A stretch of DNA of 64,000 nucleotides, from positions 434,001-498,000 of the forward strand of contig NZ_CP157390.1 in NCBI RefSeq assembly GCF_040050925.1. The letters are read 5' to 3'. The DNA is from Leifsonia sp. NPDC080035 (GTDB taxonomy: Bacteria; Actinomycetota; Actinomycetes; Actinomycetales; Microbacteriaceae). Shown in pieces: positions 1 through 7,822 of this stretch (position 1 is its first letter; every line of letters starts with the position of its first letter). A program made the translations under genes and the position numbers. Below the pieces are notes generated by a model. That model did no database searches, was not told the DNA's origin, and saw only the letters and a list, made by a program, of their open reading frames with translations.

Positions 1-339
1 GATGTCGAGCAGTACGGCGGGCTTGCCCGGTCGGGCGGCCTCGCGCTGGCCGAGCTCGACGACGAGCCCTTCGGCGAGCAGCTCTGCGACGAGGTCCGAG
101 ACGGTGACCCGGGTCAGACCGGTCTCGCGGGCGATGTCGGCGCGGCTGCGCTCCCCCGACCGGTAGAGGGTCTGCAGGACGAGCGATCGGTTGTGGCTGC
201 GCGCGTGCTCGGGCAGGACCTTCGCACTGGGGCGCAACGCCCGCCCCGGGGCGAGCCCGCGGGCCCCTGCCGCCGACCCGATGGACGCGCCGCGCTCGGG
301 GGCAGCCGAGGCGCTTCCGTGCACATCCGTCGTGGTCAT
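1..339 (-). CDS. ROK-family transcriptional regulator, N-terminal part (cut by window edge)
   Basis: The first 113 residues are present and the reading frame runs off the window start. After a low-complexity Ala/Gly-rich stretch of about 45 residues there is a winged helix-turn-helix (about residues 48-105) with the helix pair RADIARETGLTRVTVSDLV and a following RPGKPA turn. That arrangement is typical of the DNA-binding half of ROK repressors such as XylR/NagC types, whose sugar-binding kinase-like half would lie outside the window. Start is ATG at 339. A strong palindrome lies directly upstream (341-365), which suggests autoregulation. The regulated sugar cannot be deduced from what is visible. 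A MarR-like regulator is the alternative, but the RPGKPA wing favours ROK. Confidence 0.8.
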   Translation of the reverse strand, partial: MTTTDVHGSASAAPERGASIGSAAGARGLAPGRALRPSAKVLPEHARSHNRSLVLQTLYRSGERSRADIARETGLTRVTVSDLVAELLAEGLVVELGQREAARPGKPAVLLDI

Positions 340-340
340 G

Positions 341-365
341 TTTGTTAGTAAAGCTTACGAACAAA
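341..365. promoter_or_regulatory. Palindromic operator upstream of the ROK regulator
   Basis: A 25-bp inverted repeat centred on the G at 353 pairs 10 of 12 positions. Outer half-sites are TTTGTT and AACAAA and inner ones GTAA and TTAC. It begins one base upstream of the regulator's ATG and is AT-rich in a very GC-rich region. An autoregulatory operator is the likely role, by analogy with other ROK repressors; no binding data are available. Confidence 0.6.
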
Positions 366-406
366 AGAAACGCAAGCATCGAAACAAACTCGTAACCTGC
401 GAAGCG

Positions 407-1282
407 TCAGGCCTGGATCGCCTCGTGCGCGAGTTCGAGCAGGCGGCCGTGCCGGAACTCCTCGTGCGCCGTGACGGTGAGCACCGCCCCGCGGCCGTCG
501 TCGACGACCACGTACTGCCCGTAGCGGCCGTCGAGACGCCAGAGCCCCGACGGACCCGCCCAGACCGCGATGCCGTACCGGTCGCTGGTCGCTCCCAGTC
601 CCGTCCCGCGCCAGTCGGCGTGCATCGCGTCGATCCAGCCGGCGCTCACGAGGCGCCGACCGCGCCACTCGCCGCGGTCGCGCAGCAGCCGACCGATCCG
701 GGCGAGCTCGCCGGTGCGCAGCTGCAGACCGGTGCCGCCCATGATGTGCCCCAGCGGGCAGCGCATCCACTGCGGGTTGTCGATCCCCAGCGGGTCGAAC
801 AGGCGCGGGAGCAGCCAGTCGCGCACGTCGCCGACGCGCGCGGCCAGCATCCGCATGGCGACGTAGGTGCTGGCGTCCGAGTACTGGAAGGTCTCCCCCG
901 GGCCGCTGGTCGGCCTGCGCAGCATCTCCTGGGCCAGGTCGGCTCCCGGCACCGGCTCATCCCCGAACCAGACGAAGTCGATCCCGCTCGACATGGTCAG
1001 CAGGTCGCGGAGCGTCACCCCGTCGACACCCTCGCCCCGCTCCAGGTCCGGCAGCGCCTCGAGGACCGTGGTGCCCGGGGAGAGCAGCCCCTCGTCGATG
1101 GCGATGCCGGCCGCGAGGGCGCTGACACCCTTGGAGACCGAGTACAGGTTCTCGCGGTCGTCGCTGCGCCAGCGGTGCTCGCTCTCCTCCTCGCCGACGA
1201 GCGCGACGGCGCCGTACGCCCCGAGCCCCTCCCGGTCGACGGAACGGACGAAACGGCTCAGGAGCAGGTCGGCGTCGGACAT
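407..1282 (-). CDS. Serine hydrolase of the beta-lactamase / penicillin-binding-protein-like family
   Basis: A 291-residue protein with the SxxK catalytic tetrad S48-V-S-K51, preceded by the usual NLYSVSK context, and a YSD triad further on where class C enzymes have YxN. Family members are esterases, D-amino-acid peptidases or beta-lactamases. There is no signal peptide, so a cytoplasmic esterase or peptidase is more likely than a true beta-lactamase. The start ATG is 6 bases after a CAGAAT box (1289-1294), so the transcript may be leaderless or nearly so, although a GGGAG also precedes the ATG. It ends 67 bp upstream of the ROK regulator on the same strand, so the two may be co-transcribed. 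Substrate unknown. Confidence 0.8.
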   Translation of the reverse strand: MSDADLLLSRFVRSVDREGLGAYGAVALVGEEESEHRWRSDDRENLYSVSKGVSALAAGIAIDEGLLSPGTTVLEALPDLERGEGVDGVTLRDLLTMSSGIDFVWFGDEPVPGADLAQEMLRRPTSGPGETFQYSDASTYVAMRMLAARVGDVRDWLLPRLFDPLGIDNPQWMRCPLGHIMGGTGLQLRTGELARIGRLLRDRGEWRGRRLVSAGWIDAMHADWRGTGLGATSDRYGIAVWAGPSGLWRLDGRYGQYVVVDDGRGAVLTVTAHEEFRHGRLLELAHEAIQA

Positions 1283-1313
1283 GCTCCCATTCTGGACCGC
1301 GGGCGGGCGCGGC

Positions 1314-1319
1314 TACGAT
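1314..1319 (+). promoter_or_regulatory. -10 box (TACGAT) for a leaderless SDR transcript
   Basis: TACGAT ends 6 bases before the ATG at 1326 and there is no Shine-Dalgarno sequence. Transcription would start at or next to the start codon. Confidence 0.55.
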
Positions 1320-1325
1320 CCAGGC

Positions 1326-2111
1326 ATGACCGCATCCCCCGCACCCGCCCGCACGCCGTTCGCCCTCTCCGGCTCCCGCGCCCTCGTGACCGCCGCGAGC
1401 CGCGGCCTCGGCCGCGAGATCGCCCTCGAGCTCGCCGGCCAGGGCGCCGACGTCATCGTGGGGGTACGCGACCCTGAGGGCTCCGCCGCCCTCGTCGAGG
1501 AGCTCTCCGCGTTCGGCGTCGCCGCCAGCGCGATCCGCATGGATGTGCTCGATCTCGCCGCCTGCCGCGCCGCCATCGACGCCGCGATCGCCGAACTCGG
1601 GCCGATCGACATCCTGGTCAACAACGCCGGCGGCGGGATCGACGCGCCAGCGCTCTCCGTGACGGAGGAGGACTTCGACCGCGTCTGGCAGCTGAACACC
1701 CGCTCGACGTTCTTCCTCTCCCAGCACCTGGCAGGCTCGATGCGGGAGAACGGCGGCGGCGCGATCGTCAACGTCGCCTCGCAGGCCGGCCTCGTCGCAC
1801 TCCCCGGCGAGTCGTCGTACTGCGCGGCGAAGGCCGCCGTCGTGCACCTCACCCGCTGCCTCGCCGTCGAATGGGGCGAGTACGGCATCCGCGTGAACGC
1901 CGTCGCCCCCACCTTCATCGAGACGGACGGGACGGCCGCAGCGCTCTCGGACGACGACTTCCGCGCGGACACGATCGAGCGGATCGCCGCGCTGCACCGG
2001 CTCGGGAAGCCCGCCGAGGTGTCCGGCGCCGTCGCGTTCCTCGCCTCCCCCGCCGCCTCCCTCGTCACCGGTCAGACGCTCGCGATCGACGGGGGCTGGA
2101 CCGCGCGCTGA
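1326..2111 (+). CDS. Short-chain dehydrogenase/reductase
   Basis: A 261-residue Rossmann-fold SDR. The cofactor loop at residues 22-29 reads TAASRGLG, with the first glycine of the usual TGxxxGxG replaced by alanine. NNAGGG follows, and the catalytic pair is Y165-x3-K169 (YCAAK). The C-terminus (VTGQTLAIDGGW) is that of classical SDRs such as 3-oxoacyl-ACP reductase-like or gluconate 5-dehydrogenase-like enzymes. The substrate cannot be assigned. The start is set by the leaderless-type -10 box; longer upstream reading frame lies antisense to the hydrolase and is not real. The next gene starts 11 bp downstream, suggesting a two-gene reductase unit. Confidence 0.88.
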   Translation: MTASPAPARTPFALSGSRALVTAASRGLGREIALELAGQGADVIVGVRDPEGSAALVEELSAFGVAASAIRMDVLDLAACRAAIDAAIAELGPIDILVNNAGGGIDAPALSVTEEDFDRVWQLNTRSTFFLSQHLAGSMRENGGGAIVNVASQAGLVALPGESSYCAAKAAVVHLTRCLAVEWGEYGIRVNAVAPTFIETDGTAAALSDDDFRADTIERIAALHRLGKPAEVSGAVAFLASPAASLVTGQTLAIDGGWTAR

Positions 2112-2122
2112 GGGCGGCTACC

Positions 2123-2944
2123 ATGTGGCCCATGCCCGCACTGACTGACACCTTCACCCTCTCCAACGGCGTCGAGATCCCGAAGATCGGATTCGGCACC
2201 TGGCAGATCCCGGACGGCCCCGAGACCTACGACTCTGTCCGCGCCGCGCTCGACACCGGCTACCGGCACATCGACACCGCCCGCGCGTACGGCAACGAGG
2301 CGAGCGTCGGCCGCGCCGTTCGTGACAGCGGCATCCCGCGCGACGAGATCTTCATCACCACCAAGTGCCCGGCCGAGGTGAAGGACGCCGAGGGCGCCCG
2401 GCACGCGTTCGAGCGCTCCAGCGAGCTGCTCGACCTCGGGCACGTCGACCTGTACCTGATCCATGCGCCGTGGCCGTGGAGCGACCAGGGCAGCGACCAC
2501 CGCGCCGGAAACATCGAGGTCTGGAAGGTGTTCGAGGAGCTCTACGACGCCGGACGCACCCGCTCGATCGGTGTGAGCAACTTCCAGGTCGCCGACCTCG
2601 AGTCACTGCTCGGCGCGACCACGGTGGTGCCGCACGCGAACCAGATCCGTTGGTTCGTCGGCAACACCCAGCCGGAGACGACGGCGTTCTGCCGCGAGCG
2701 CGACATCCTCGTCGAGGGCTACTCGCCGCTGGCGACCGGCCGCCTGCTCGACAACGAGGACATCGCCGCCATCGCCGAGAAGTACGGTAAGTCGGTCGCC
2801 CAGGTGAGCATCCGCTACCTGCTGCAGCACGATGTGCTCCCGCTGCCGAAGTCGACAACGCCCAGCCGCATCGCGGCGAACGCCGACGTCGACTTCGAGC
2901 TCTCCGCCGACGACATGGCGGCCCTGGACGCACTCCGCTCCTGA
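2123..2944 (+). CDS. Aldo/keto reductase (AKR5-like, 2,5-diketo-D-gluconate reductase type)
   Basis: A 273-residue TIM-barrel oxidoreductase with the full AKR tetrad: D51 and Y56 in HIDTARAYGNE, K81 in ITTKCP and H114 in LIHAPWP. The N-terminus LSNGVEIPKIGFGTWQ and the nicotinamide-binding GVSNFQ segment are standard. The family reduces aldehydes and ketones with NADPH. Two in-frame starts exist, 2123 and 2132; the AGGG 8 bases upstream of 2123 decides for the first. It follows the SDR closely and is probably co-transcribed. Physiological substrate unknown. Confidence 0.88.
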   Translation: MWPMPALTDTFTLSNGVEIPKIGFGTWQIPDGPETYDSVRAALDTGYRHIDTARAYGNEASVGRAVRDSGIPRDEIFITTKCPAEVKDAEGARHAFERSSELLDLGHVDLYLIHAPWPWSDQGSDHRAGNIEVWKVFEELYDAGRTRSIGVSNFQVADLESLLGATTVVPHANQIRWFVGNTQPETTAFCRERDILVEGYSPLATGRLLDNEDIAAIAEKYGKSVAQVSIRYLLQHDVLPLPKSTTPSRIAANADVDFELSADDMAALDALRS

Positions 2945-2965
2945 CGCAGCGTCTGTCACCGCCGC

Positions 2966-3154
2966 TCAGCCGGTGCGCACCAGCCGCCAGCCCGCCGCCG
3001 TCAGCGTCTCCACCATGTGCTCCGTGTACCACTCCGGCCACTGCTCGTCGTAGACGCCGCCCAGCTCCTCCTTCTCGTGGATGCCGTGGGCGGCGGCCGC
3101 CTGCTTCAGATGGTCGAGCAGGACCGCGGTCATCTCGTCAGTCGCCTCGCTCAT
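2966..3154 (-). CDS. Small conserved hypothetical protein
   Basis: A 62-residue acidic soluble protein with no recognised motif apart from a tryptophan/tyrosine-rich centre (YDEQWPEWYTEHM). Its ATG overlaps the stop of the VOC protein gene by four bases (ATGA), so it is translationally coupled to that gene. It ends 21 bp before the convergent aldo/keto reductase stop. The coupling and coherent codon use suggest a real gene, but no function can be given. Confidence 0.65.
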   Translation of the reverse strand: MSEATDEMTAVLLDHLKQAAAAHGIHEKEELGGVYDEQWPEWYTEHMVETLTAAGWRLVRTG

Positions 3155-3594
3155 CGTCCCGGCAGCCGCTTCTTGATCTCCTGCAGGATCCAGCCGTTGC
3201 CGTCCGGGTCCGAGAAGGAGGCGAAGGTGGAGTAGTCGGCGCGCTCGGGATGCGGGCCGGGGACCCGTCCGGCGGTGCCCGCGTGGTGGAAGACGCCGGT
3301 CTCGTCGTGCCAGAGCTCCGAGACGTCGGCGCCGCCGGCGATGAGCGCCTCCCGAGCCTCGTCGATGTCGTAGACGGTCAGCTGCAGGCCCTGCGTCGAG
3401 CCGGGCTCTGCGGTCGTGAGGCCGGTGCCGAAGATGATCGACGCCTCCGACTCCGGCGGGGTGAACTGCACCACCCGATATCCCTCGTCCACCGTGAAGT
3501 CGGCGTCCTCCCGCCAGCCGAGCCCGGCGTAGAACGCCTTCGCCCGATCCACGTCGGAGACGGGGAGCACGACCACCTCGAGCTTCATGTACAT
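3151..3594 (-). CDS. VOC / glyoxalase-fold protein
   Basis: A 147-residue vicinal-oxygen-chelate protein. It begins MYMKLEVVVLPVSDVDRAKAF, the typical first beta-alpha unit, has GLGWREDADF after it, and ends FSDPDGNGWILQEI, the usual C-terminal strand of bleomycin-resistance/glyoxalase-like proteins. Members bind a divalent metal and act on varied substrates, so function is open. The ATG at 3594 is chosen because AAGGAG lies 8 bases upstream; the GTG at 3603 sits too close to it. It is downstream of the flavoprotein gene with a 12-bp gap. Confidence 0.8.
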   Translation of the reverse strand: MYMKLEVVVLPVSDVDRAKAFYAGLGWREDADFTVDEGYRVVQFTPPESEASIIFGTGLTTAEPGSTQGLQLTVYDIDEAREALIAGGADVSELWHDETGVFHHAGTAGRVPGPHPERADYSTFASFSDPDGNGWILQEIKKRLPGR

Positions 3595-3606
3595 GTCAGT
3601 CACTCC

Positions 3607-5046
3607 TTACTCTCGGGATTTCCTGCGCTGGTCCAGCCGGTAGGTCTCCAGGAGCCGGAGCCAGATCTCACTCACCGTCGGGTACGACGGCACGGCATGC
3701 CAGAGCCGCTCGATCGGCACCTGCCCGACCACGGCGGTCGTTGCGGCGTGCAGCATGTCGCCGACGTCGGGCCCGACGAGCGTCACACCGAGGACGACCC
3801 TGCGCTCGTCGTCGACGACCATCCTGGCCCTGCCCTCGTATCCGTCTGCGCGCACGACCGCCCCGGCGACCCACCCGATGTCGTAGTCGGCGACGCTCAC
3901 CGGGTAGCCCGCCGCCCGCGCGGCGGACTCGGTCAGGCCGACCGACGCCACCTCCGGCTCGGTGAACGTCACCTGCGGCACCGCTTCGTGGTCGGCGGTG
4001 GCGACGTGGGCGCCCCAGGGCTCGTCGCTCACCTCCTCCCCCGCCGCCCGCGCGGCGATCACGTCGCCGGCGATGCGCGCCTGGTACTTGCCCTGATGGG
4101 TGAGGAGCGCGCGATGGGTCACGTCGCCGACCGCGTAGAGCCAGTCGTGGCCGGGGATCCGGAGGGTGTCGTCGGTGGGGAGCCAGTCTCCGGGATGCAG
4201 CCCGACGGTCTCGAGCCCGATCGCGTCCGTGCGCGGCCGCCGCCCCGTCGCCACCAGCACCTCCTCTGCCACGACCGGCTCGCCGCCGTCGGTCTCGATG
4301 CGCACCCCCTCGCTGTTCCGCTCGACCCTGCTGATCCCGGTGTCGAGCAGCACCGTCGCGCCCAGCCTCCGTAGGGACGCGGCGACCAGCTCGCCGGCGA
4401 ACGGCTCCATCGCGTCCAGGAGACCGCCGCGAGAGATCAGCGTGACCGTGCAGCCGAAGCCCGCGTACGCCGTCGCCATCTCCGCGCCGACGACCCCGCC
4501 GCCGATGATCGCGAGGCTCTTCGGGACCTGCTTGACACTGGTCGCGTCGCGGCTGGTCCACGGCTCGCTCGCGCGGAGCCCGGGGATGTCGGGGACGACC
4601 GGATCCGATCCTGTGGAGATCACGACGGCCGACCGCGCCTCCACCTCCGTCTCGCTGCCGTCGGACGCGGTCACGATCACGCGCTTCTCCCCCGCGAGCC
4701 TGCCGTGCCCGCGGAGGAGGGCGATGCCGGCGCCGTCCACCCAGTCGACCTGGCTCTGGTCCGACCAGTCGTAGACGAGGCGATCGCGGCGCGCGAGCAC
4801 CGCCTCCACATCCACGTCTCCGGTGACCGCCTCGGTCGCGCCCTCGACCGCGCGCGCCTCGCGCAGGCTCTGCGCGGGACGCAGCAGCGCCTTCGAGGGG
4901 ATGCACGCCCAGAACGAGCACTCCCCGCCCACCAGCTCGTGCTCGATCAGGACGGCGCTGAGCCCGCCCTGCACCGCGCGTTCGGCCACGTTCTCCGCCA
5001 CCGCGCCGCCGCCGATGATGACGACGTCGAACGTCTGTTCCTCCAC
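3607..5046 (-). CDS. FAD-dependent pyridine nucleotide-disulfide oxidoreductase (mercuric reductase-like)
   Basis: A 479-residue class I flavoprotein disulfide reductase. FAD-binding GGGAVA is at residues 12-17, and the redox-active pair C43-SFWA-C48 lies in GGECSFWACIPSKALLR. A second dinucleotide site (IGGGVVGAEMATAYAGFGC) follows mid-protein, then GRRPRTDAIGLE, a VGDV motif and a dimerisation domain carrying a His/Glu pair in HAVPSYPTVSE. It lacks an N-terminal metal-binding domain and the C-terminal vicinal cysteines of MerA, so mercury reduction is not implied. It heads a three-gene minus-strand unit with the VOC and small protein. GTG start with GAGGGGAGA upstream. Confidence 0.88.
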   Translation of the reverse strand: MEEQTFDVVIIGGGAVAENVAERAVQGGLSAVLIEHELVGGECSFWACIPSKALLRPAQSLREARAVEGATEAVTGDVDVEAVLARRDRLVYDWSDQSQVDWVDGAGIALLRGHGRLAGEKRVIVTASDGSETEVEARSAVVISTGSDPVVPDIPGLRASEPWTSRDATSVKQVPKSLAIIGGGVVGAEMATAYAGFGCTVTLISRGGLLDAMEPFAGELVAASLRRLGATVLLDTGISRVERNSEGVRIETDGGEPVVAEEVLVATGRRPRTDAIGLETVGLHPGDWLPTDDTLRIPGHDWLYAVGDVTHRALLTHQGKYQARIAGDVIAARAAGEEVSDEPWGAHVATADHEAVPQVTFTEPEVASVGLTESAARAAGYPVSVADYDIGWVAGAVVRADGYEGRARMVVDDERRVVLGVTLVGPDVGDMLHAATTAVVGQVPIERLWHAVPSYPTVSEIWLRLLETYRLDQRRKSRE

Positions 5047-5068
5047 TGCTCTCCCCTCGTCCGCGGCC

Positions 5069-5524
5069 TCAGAAGAAGCCGCCGTCCTCCTCGGCGTCCT
5101 CCGCCCACTGCCCGGTGACCGCGCCGTATTCGTACGGGAACAGCGCGATGGCCGGCGGCGACGCGACGACCACCGCCGCCACGGTCGGCAGCAGCGGGCC
5201 GAGGATGCGCGCGAGGCTTCCGCTCGCCGTCCGCTCCGCGTCCGTCGCCACCCGCGCGAGCGTCTCCGGTCGCGCGTCGATCGGCGCGTCCGCCGGCGGT
5301 ACCGCCTCGGCCAGCCGCGCGCGCAGCTCCTCGCGCTCCGCGTCCGTCAGCCTCCCGAACGCCTCGGCGTGCACGGCGTACTGCCGGTCCGGCTGCGCCG
5401 TCGCGAGCACGTACTCGTACCGCTCCATCGCGACGGTCGGATCCTCCGGCATCGGATCGTGCCGATCGTGCCCGTCGCGCCCGTCTTGACCATGGTGCTC
5501 GTGGTGCCCGCCGAACAGTGCCAT
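5069..5524 (-). CDS. Hypothetical protein with His-rich N-terminus
   Basis: A 151-residue protein of unknown function. The N-terminus is histidine-rich (GGHHEHHGQDG, then GHDRHD), followed by a helical segment resembling cytochrome- or metal-associated small proteins, a hydrophobic stretch near residues 110-130 that may be a membrane segment or buried helix, and an acidic end EDAEEDGGFF. The start is ATG at 5524, with GGGAGG placed 5 bases upstream. The His-rich head could bind metal, which is inference only. It lies 22 bp upstream of the flavoprotein and probably shares its transcript. Confidence 0.65.
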   Translation of the reverse strand: MALFGGHHEHHGQDGRDGHDRHDPMPEDPTVAMERYEYVLATAQPDRQYAVHAEAFGRLTDAEREELRARLAEAVPPADAPIDARPETLARVATDAERTASGSLARILGPLLPTVAAVVVASPPAIALFPYEYGAVTGQWAEDAEEDGGFF

Positions 5525-5559
5525 CCCCACCTCCCGAGCGGGAGTGTAGCGATCGCGGA

Positions 5560-5565
5560 TAGCAT
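5560..5565 (+). promoter_or_regulatory. -10 box (TAGCAT) for a leaderless NTF2-like gene
   Basis: TAGCAT ends 6 bases before the ATG at 5572 and no ribosome-binding site is present, so a leaderless transcript is likely. Confidence 0.55.
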
Positions 5566-5571
5566 GCGGGA

Positions 5572-5934
5572 ATGCCCACCATCTCGGAACTCCTGGACGC
5601 CAACCTGCACCGTGTCTTCGGCGAGCGCGACGCCGCCCGCCGTCGCGCCGCGATCGACGAGGTCTACGCGGAGGACGTCGTGTTCTCCGACCCCGAGGGC
5701 TCGGTCACCGGCCGCGACGCCCTCGCCGCCAAGGCCGAGGCCCTGCTCTCCGGCGCGCCCGACGCGTTCGTCTTCCGCGCGGACGGCCCCGCCTACGCGG
5801 GGACGGACTCCGGTGCCCTGGCCTGGACGCTCGGACCGGAGGGCGCACCGGTCGCGCGCGGGATCGACGTGATCACCGTGCGCGACGGCCGCATCGCCGA
5901 GCTGCGCACCATGCTCGCCGACGAAGCCTCCTAG
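5572..5934 (+). CDS. SnoaL/NTF2-like fold protein
   Basis: A 120-residue protein with the pattern of SnoaL-like or nuclear-transport-factor-2-like proteins: an N-terminal helix, the YAEDVVFSDPEGSVTGRDAL segment, and a closing strand with the signature GIDVITVRDGRIAEL. This fold serves as a ketosteroid isomerase, a polyketide cyclase, or just a ligand-binding scaffold, so a specific role cannot be claimed. It is monocistronic: divergent from the His-rich gene and convergent with icd, with which it shares a terminator. Confidence 0.78.
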   Translation: MPTISELLDANLHRVFGERDAARRRAAIDEVYAEDVVFSDPEGSVTGRDALAAKAEALLSGAPDAFVFRADGPAYAGTDSGALAWTLGPEGAPVARGIDVITVRDGRIAELRTMLADEAS

Positions 5935-5956
5935 GCGCCGCTCCTCGGAACGACGA

Positions 5957-5987
5957 AGCCGGCCCTCCCCGATGGGAAGGGCCGGCT
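5957..5987. terminator. Bidirectional hairpin terminator between NTF2-like gene and icd
   Basis: Perfect 10-bp arms AGCCGGCCCT (5957-5966) and AGGGCCGGCT (5978-5987) with an 11-base loop lie between two convergent stop codons. GC-rich stems without a long U-tract are usual in this group. Confidence 0.75.
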
Positions 5988-6008
5988 CGTTCGTTCGGCG
6001 GGCGGGAC

Positions 6009-7223
6009 TCAGCTCAGGCGCGCCTTGAGGTTCTCGCTGATCGCGTCCAGGAACTCCTCGGTGGTGAGGAACTTCTGATCCGGGCCGACGAGGAGCGCGA
6101 GGTCCTTGGTCATCTTGCCCTCCTCGACCGTCTTCACCACGACGTCCTCGAGGGTGTGGGTGAAGTCGATGAGGTCCTGGTTGCCGTCGAGCTTGCCGCG
6201 GTGCGCGAGGCCGCGCGTCCAGGCGTAGATCGAGGCGATCGGGTTGGTGGAGGTGGCCTTGCCCTGCTGGTACTGGCGGTAGTGACGCGTGACGGTGCCG
6301 TGCGCGGCCTCCGCCTCGACGACCGAGCCGTCCGGGGTGGTCAGCACGGAGGTCATCAGGCCGAGCGAGCCGAAGCCCTGCGCGACGGTGTCGGACTGCA
6401 CGTCGCCGTCGTAGTTCTTGCAGGCCCAGACGTAGCCGCCCTCCCACTTGAGGCTGGAGGCGACCATGTCGTCGATCAGGCGGTGCTCGTAGGTGAGGCC
6501 GGCCGCGTCGAACTTCTCCTTGTACTCGGTGTCGAAGACCTCCTGGAACAGGTCCTTGAACCGGCCGTCGTAGGCCTTGAGGATCGTGTTCTTGGTCGAC
6601 AGGTAGACCGGGTACTGACGGTCGAGGCCGTAGTTGAAGGAGGCGCGGGCGAAGTCGCGGATGGACTCGTCCTGGTTGTACATGCCCATCGCGACGCCGG
6701 CGCCGGGCGCCTGGTAGATCTCGAAGGACTGCGCCTCGCCGCCGTCGGCCGGCTGGAAGCTCATGGTGAGGGTGCCGGGGCCGTCGAAGGTGAAGTCGGT
6801 GGCGCGGTACTGGTCGCCGAAGGCGTGACGGCCGATGACGATCGGCTTGTTCCAGCCGGGGACCAGGCGCGGGATGTTGGAGATGATGATCGGCTCGCGG
6901 AAGACGACGCCGCCCAGGATGTTGCGGATCGTGCCGTTCGGGCTCTTCCACATCTTCTTCAGGCCGAACTCCTCGACGCGGGCCTCGTCGGGGGTGATGG
7001 TGGCGCACTTGACGCCGACGCCGTGCTTCTGGATCGCGTGCGCCGCGTCGATGGTGATCTGGTCGTCGGTCTCGTCGCGCTTCTGGATGCCGAGGTCGTA
7101 GTACTCGAGGTTCACGTCGAGGTACGGGTGGATGAGCGAGTCCTTGATCGCCTGCCAGATGATGCGCGTCATCTCGTCGCCGTCGAGCTCGACGACCGTT
7201 CCTTCAACCTTGATCTTGTCCAC
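6009..7223 (-). CDS. icd: NADP-dependent isocitrate dehydrogenase
   Basis: A 404-residue homodimer-type (eukaryotic-like subfamily) isocitrate dehydrogenase, which decarboxylates isocitrate to 2-oxoglutarate with NADP in the TCA cycle. It starts with DKIKVEGTVVELDGDEMTRIIW and carries the substrate-binding SPNGTIRN loop, plus LDGNQDLIDFTH and GTVTRHYR near the cofactor region. The GTG at 7223 is the start: AGGAGA lies 6 bases upstream. The longer upstream reading frame has no support. The promoter region carries a palindrome-centred element at 7283-7306 that recurs upstream of sucC. A candidate -10 (TAAGCT) lies at 7262-7267 on this strand. Confidence 0.95.
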   Translation of the reverse strand: MDKIKVEGTVVELDGDEMTRIIWQAIKDSLIHPYLDVNLEYYDLGIQKRDETDDQITIDAAHAIQKHGVGVKCATITPDEARVEEFGLKKMWKSPNGTIRNILGGVVFREPIIISNIPRLVPGWNKPIVIGRHAFGDQYRATDFTFDGPGTLTMSFQPADGGEAQSFEIYQAPGAGVAMGMYNQDESIRDFARASFNYGLDRQYPVYLSTKNTILKAYDGRFKDLFQEVFDTEYKEKFDAAGLTYEHRLIDDMVASSLKWEGGYVWACKNYDGDVQSDTVAQGFGSLGLMTSVLTTPDGSVVEAEAAHGTVTRHYRQYQQGKATSTNPIASIYAWTRGLAHRGKLDGNQDLIDFTHTLEDVVVKTVEEGKMTKDLALLVGPDQKFLTTEEFLDAISENLKARLS

Positions 7224-7282
7224 TGGTTCTCCTGGGTCTCTGCCGTGTTTCAGCCGACGACAGCTTACCGGAGCGCGGCAAC

Positions 7283-7306
7283 TATCTTGACATCGAGACA
7301 AATTCG
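7283..7306 (-). promoter_or_regulatory. Putative operator upstream of icd, shared with sucC
   Basis: On the plus strand an imperfect 18-bp inverted repeat, TATCTTGACATCGAGACA, is followed by AATTCG. An equivalent element (TAGCTCGACGCCGAGATA then AATTCG) stands at 29370-29393 upstream of sucC, in the same orientation to the gene. It is 60 bp from the icd start and adjacent to the candidate promoter. Confidence 0.5.
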
Positions 7307-7357
7307 TCCAGGCGACGGTCAGATTGGCCGCGACTATGCCGTGTCGTCCCCGCACGT

Positions 7358-7363
7358 TACCCT
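7358..7363 (+). promoter_or_regulatory. -10 box (TACCCT) for a leaderless GNAT gene
   Basis: TACCCT ends 6 bases before the ATG at 7370 without a Shine-Dalgarno sequence. Confidence 0.45.
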
Positions 7364-7369
7364 TTCGAT

Positions 7370-7822
7370 ATGGCTGAGTTGAGACTGGAAGAGTTGAGCG
7401 CGAAGAACGTCGTCGCGGCGAACGCGCTCACGTTGAAGCCGGGGCAGGAGCAGTTCATCGCTCCCGTGTCCTACTCGGCCGCGGCGGCCGTCGCCGACCC
7501 CAGCACCTCCTGGCAGCGCGTCGTCCTCGACGGCGACGAGGTCGTCGGCTTCATCATGGGCGACTTCGACCCGCACGCTCAGCACGAGGAGTTCCGCGCG
7601 ATCCTCTGGCGCATCAACGTCGACGCCGACGACCAGGGTCGTGGCATCGGCACCTTCGCGGTGCGGGCGCTCGCGGACGAGGCGCGCAAGCGCGGGCACG
7701 ACCGTCTTCACGTGATCTGGGAGTCCGGCGAGCTCGGCCCCGAGCAGTTCTTCCTCCGCAGCGGCTTCCAGCCGATCGGCGAGACCCAGTACGGCGAGAC
7801 GATCGGTGCCCTCGAGCTCTGA
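7370..7822 (+). CDS. GNAT-family N-acetyltransferase
   Basis: A 150-residue acetyltransferase. The acetyl-CoA pyrophosphate-binding motif A is visible as INVDADDQGRGIGTFAVRAL (Q/R-x-x-G-x-G/A), and the C-terminal LRSGFQPIGETQYGE is the usual GNAT ending. The N-terminus (LSAKNVVAANALTLKPGQEQFIAPV) resembles spermine/spermidine acetyltransferase-like GNATs, but the acceptor is unknown. It is divergent from icd. The next gene overlaps its last 17 bases, so the two are probably expressed together. Confidence 0.85.
   Translation: MAELRLEELSAKNVVAANALTLKPGQEQFIAPVSYSAAAAVADPSTSWQRVVLDGDEVVGFIMGDFDPHAQHEEFRAILWRINVDADDQGRGIGTFAVRALADEARKRGHDRLHVIWESGELGPEQFFLRSGFQPIGETQYGETIGALEL

Noticed and set aside
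407..1282. Beta-lactamase resistance gene
   Set aside because: SxxK is present but there is no signal peptide and YSD replaces YxN, so an esterase or peptidase is more likely.
3607..5046. Mercuric reductase
   Set aside because: No N-terminal metal-binding domain, no C-terminal vicinal cysteines and no mer genes nearby.
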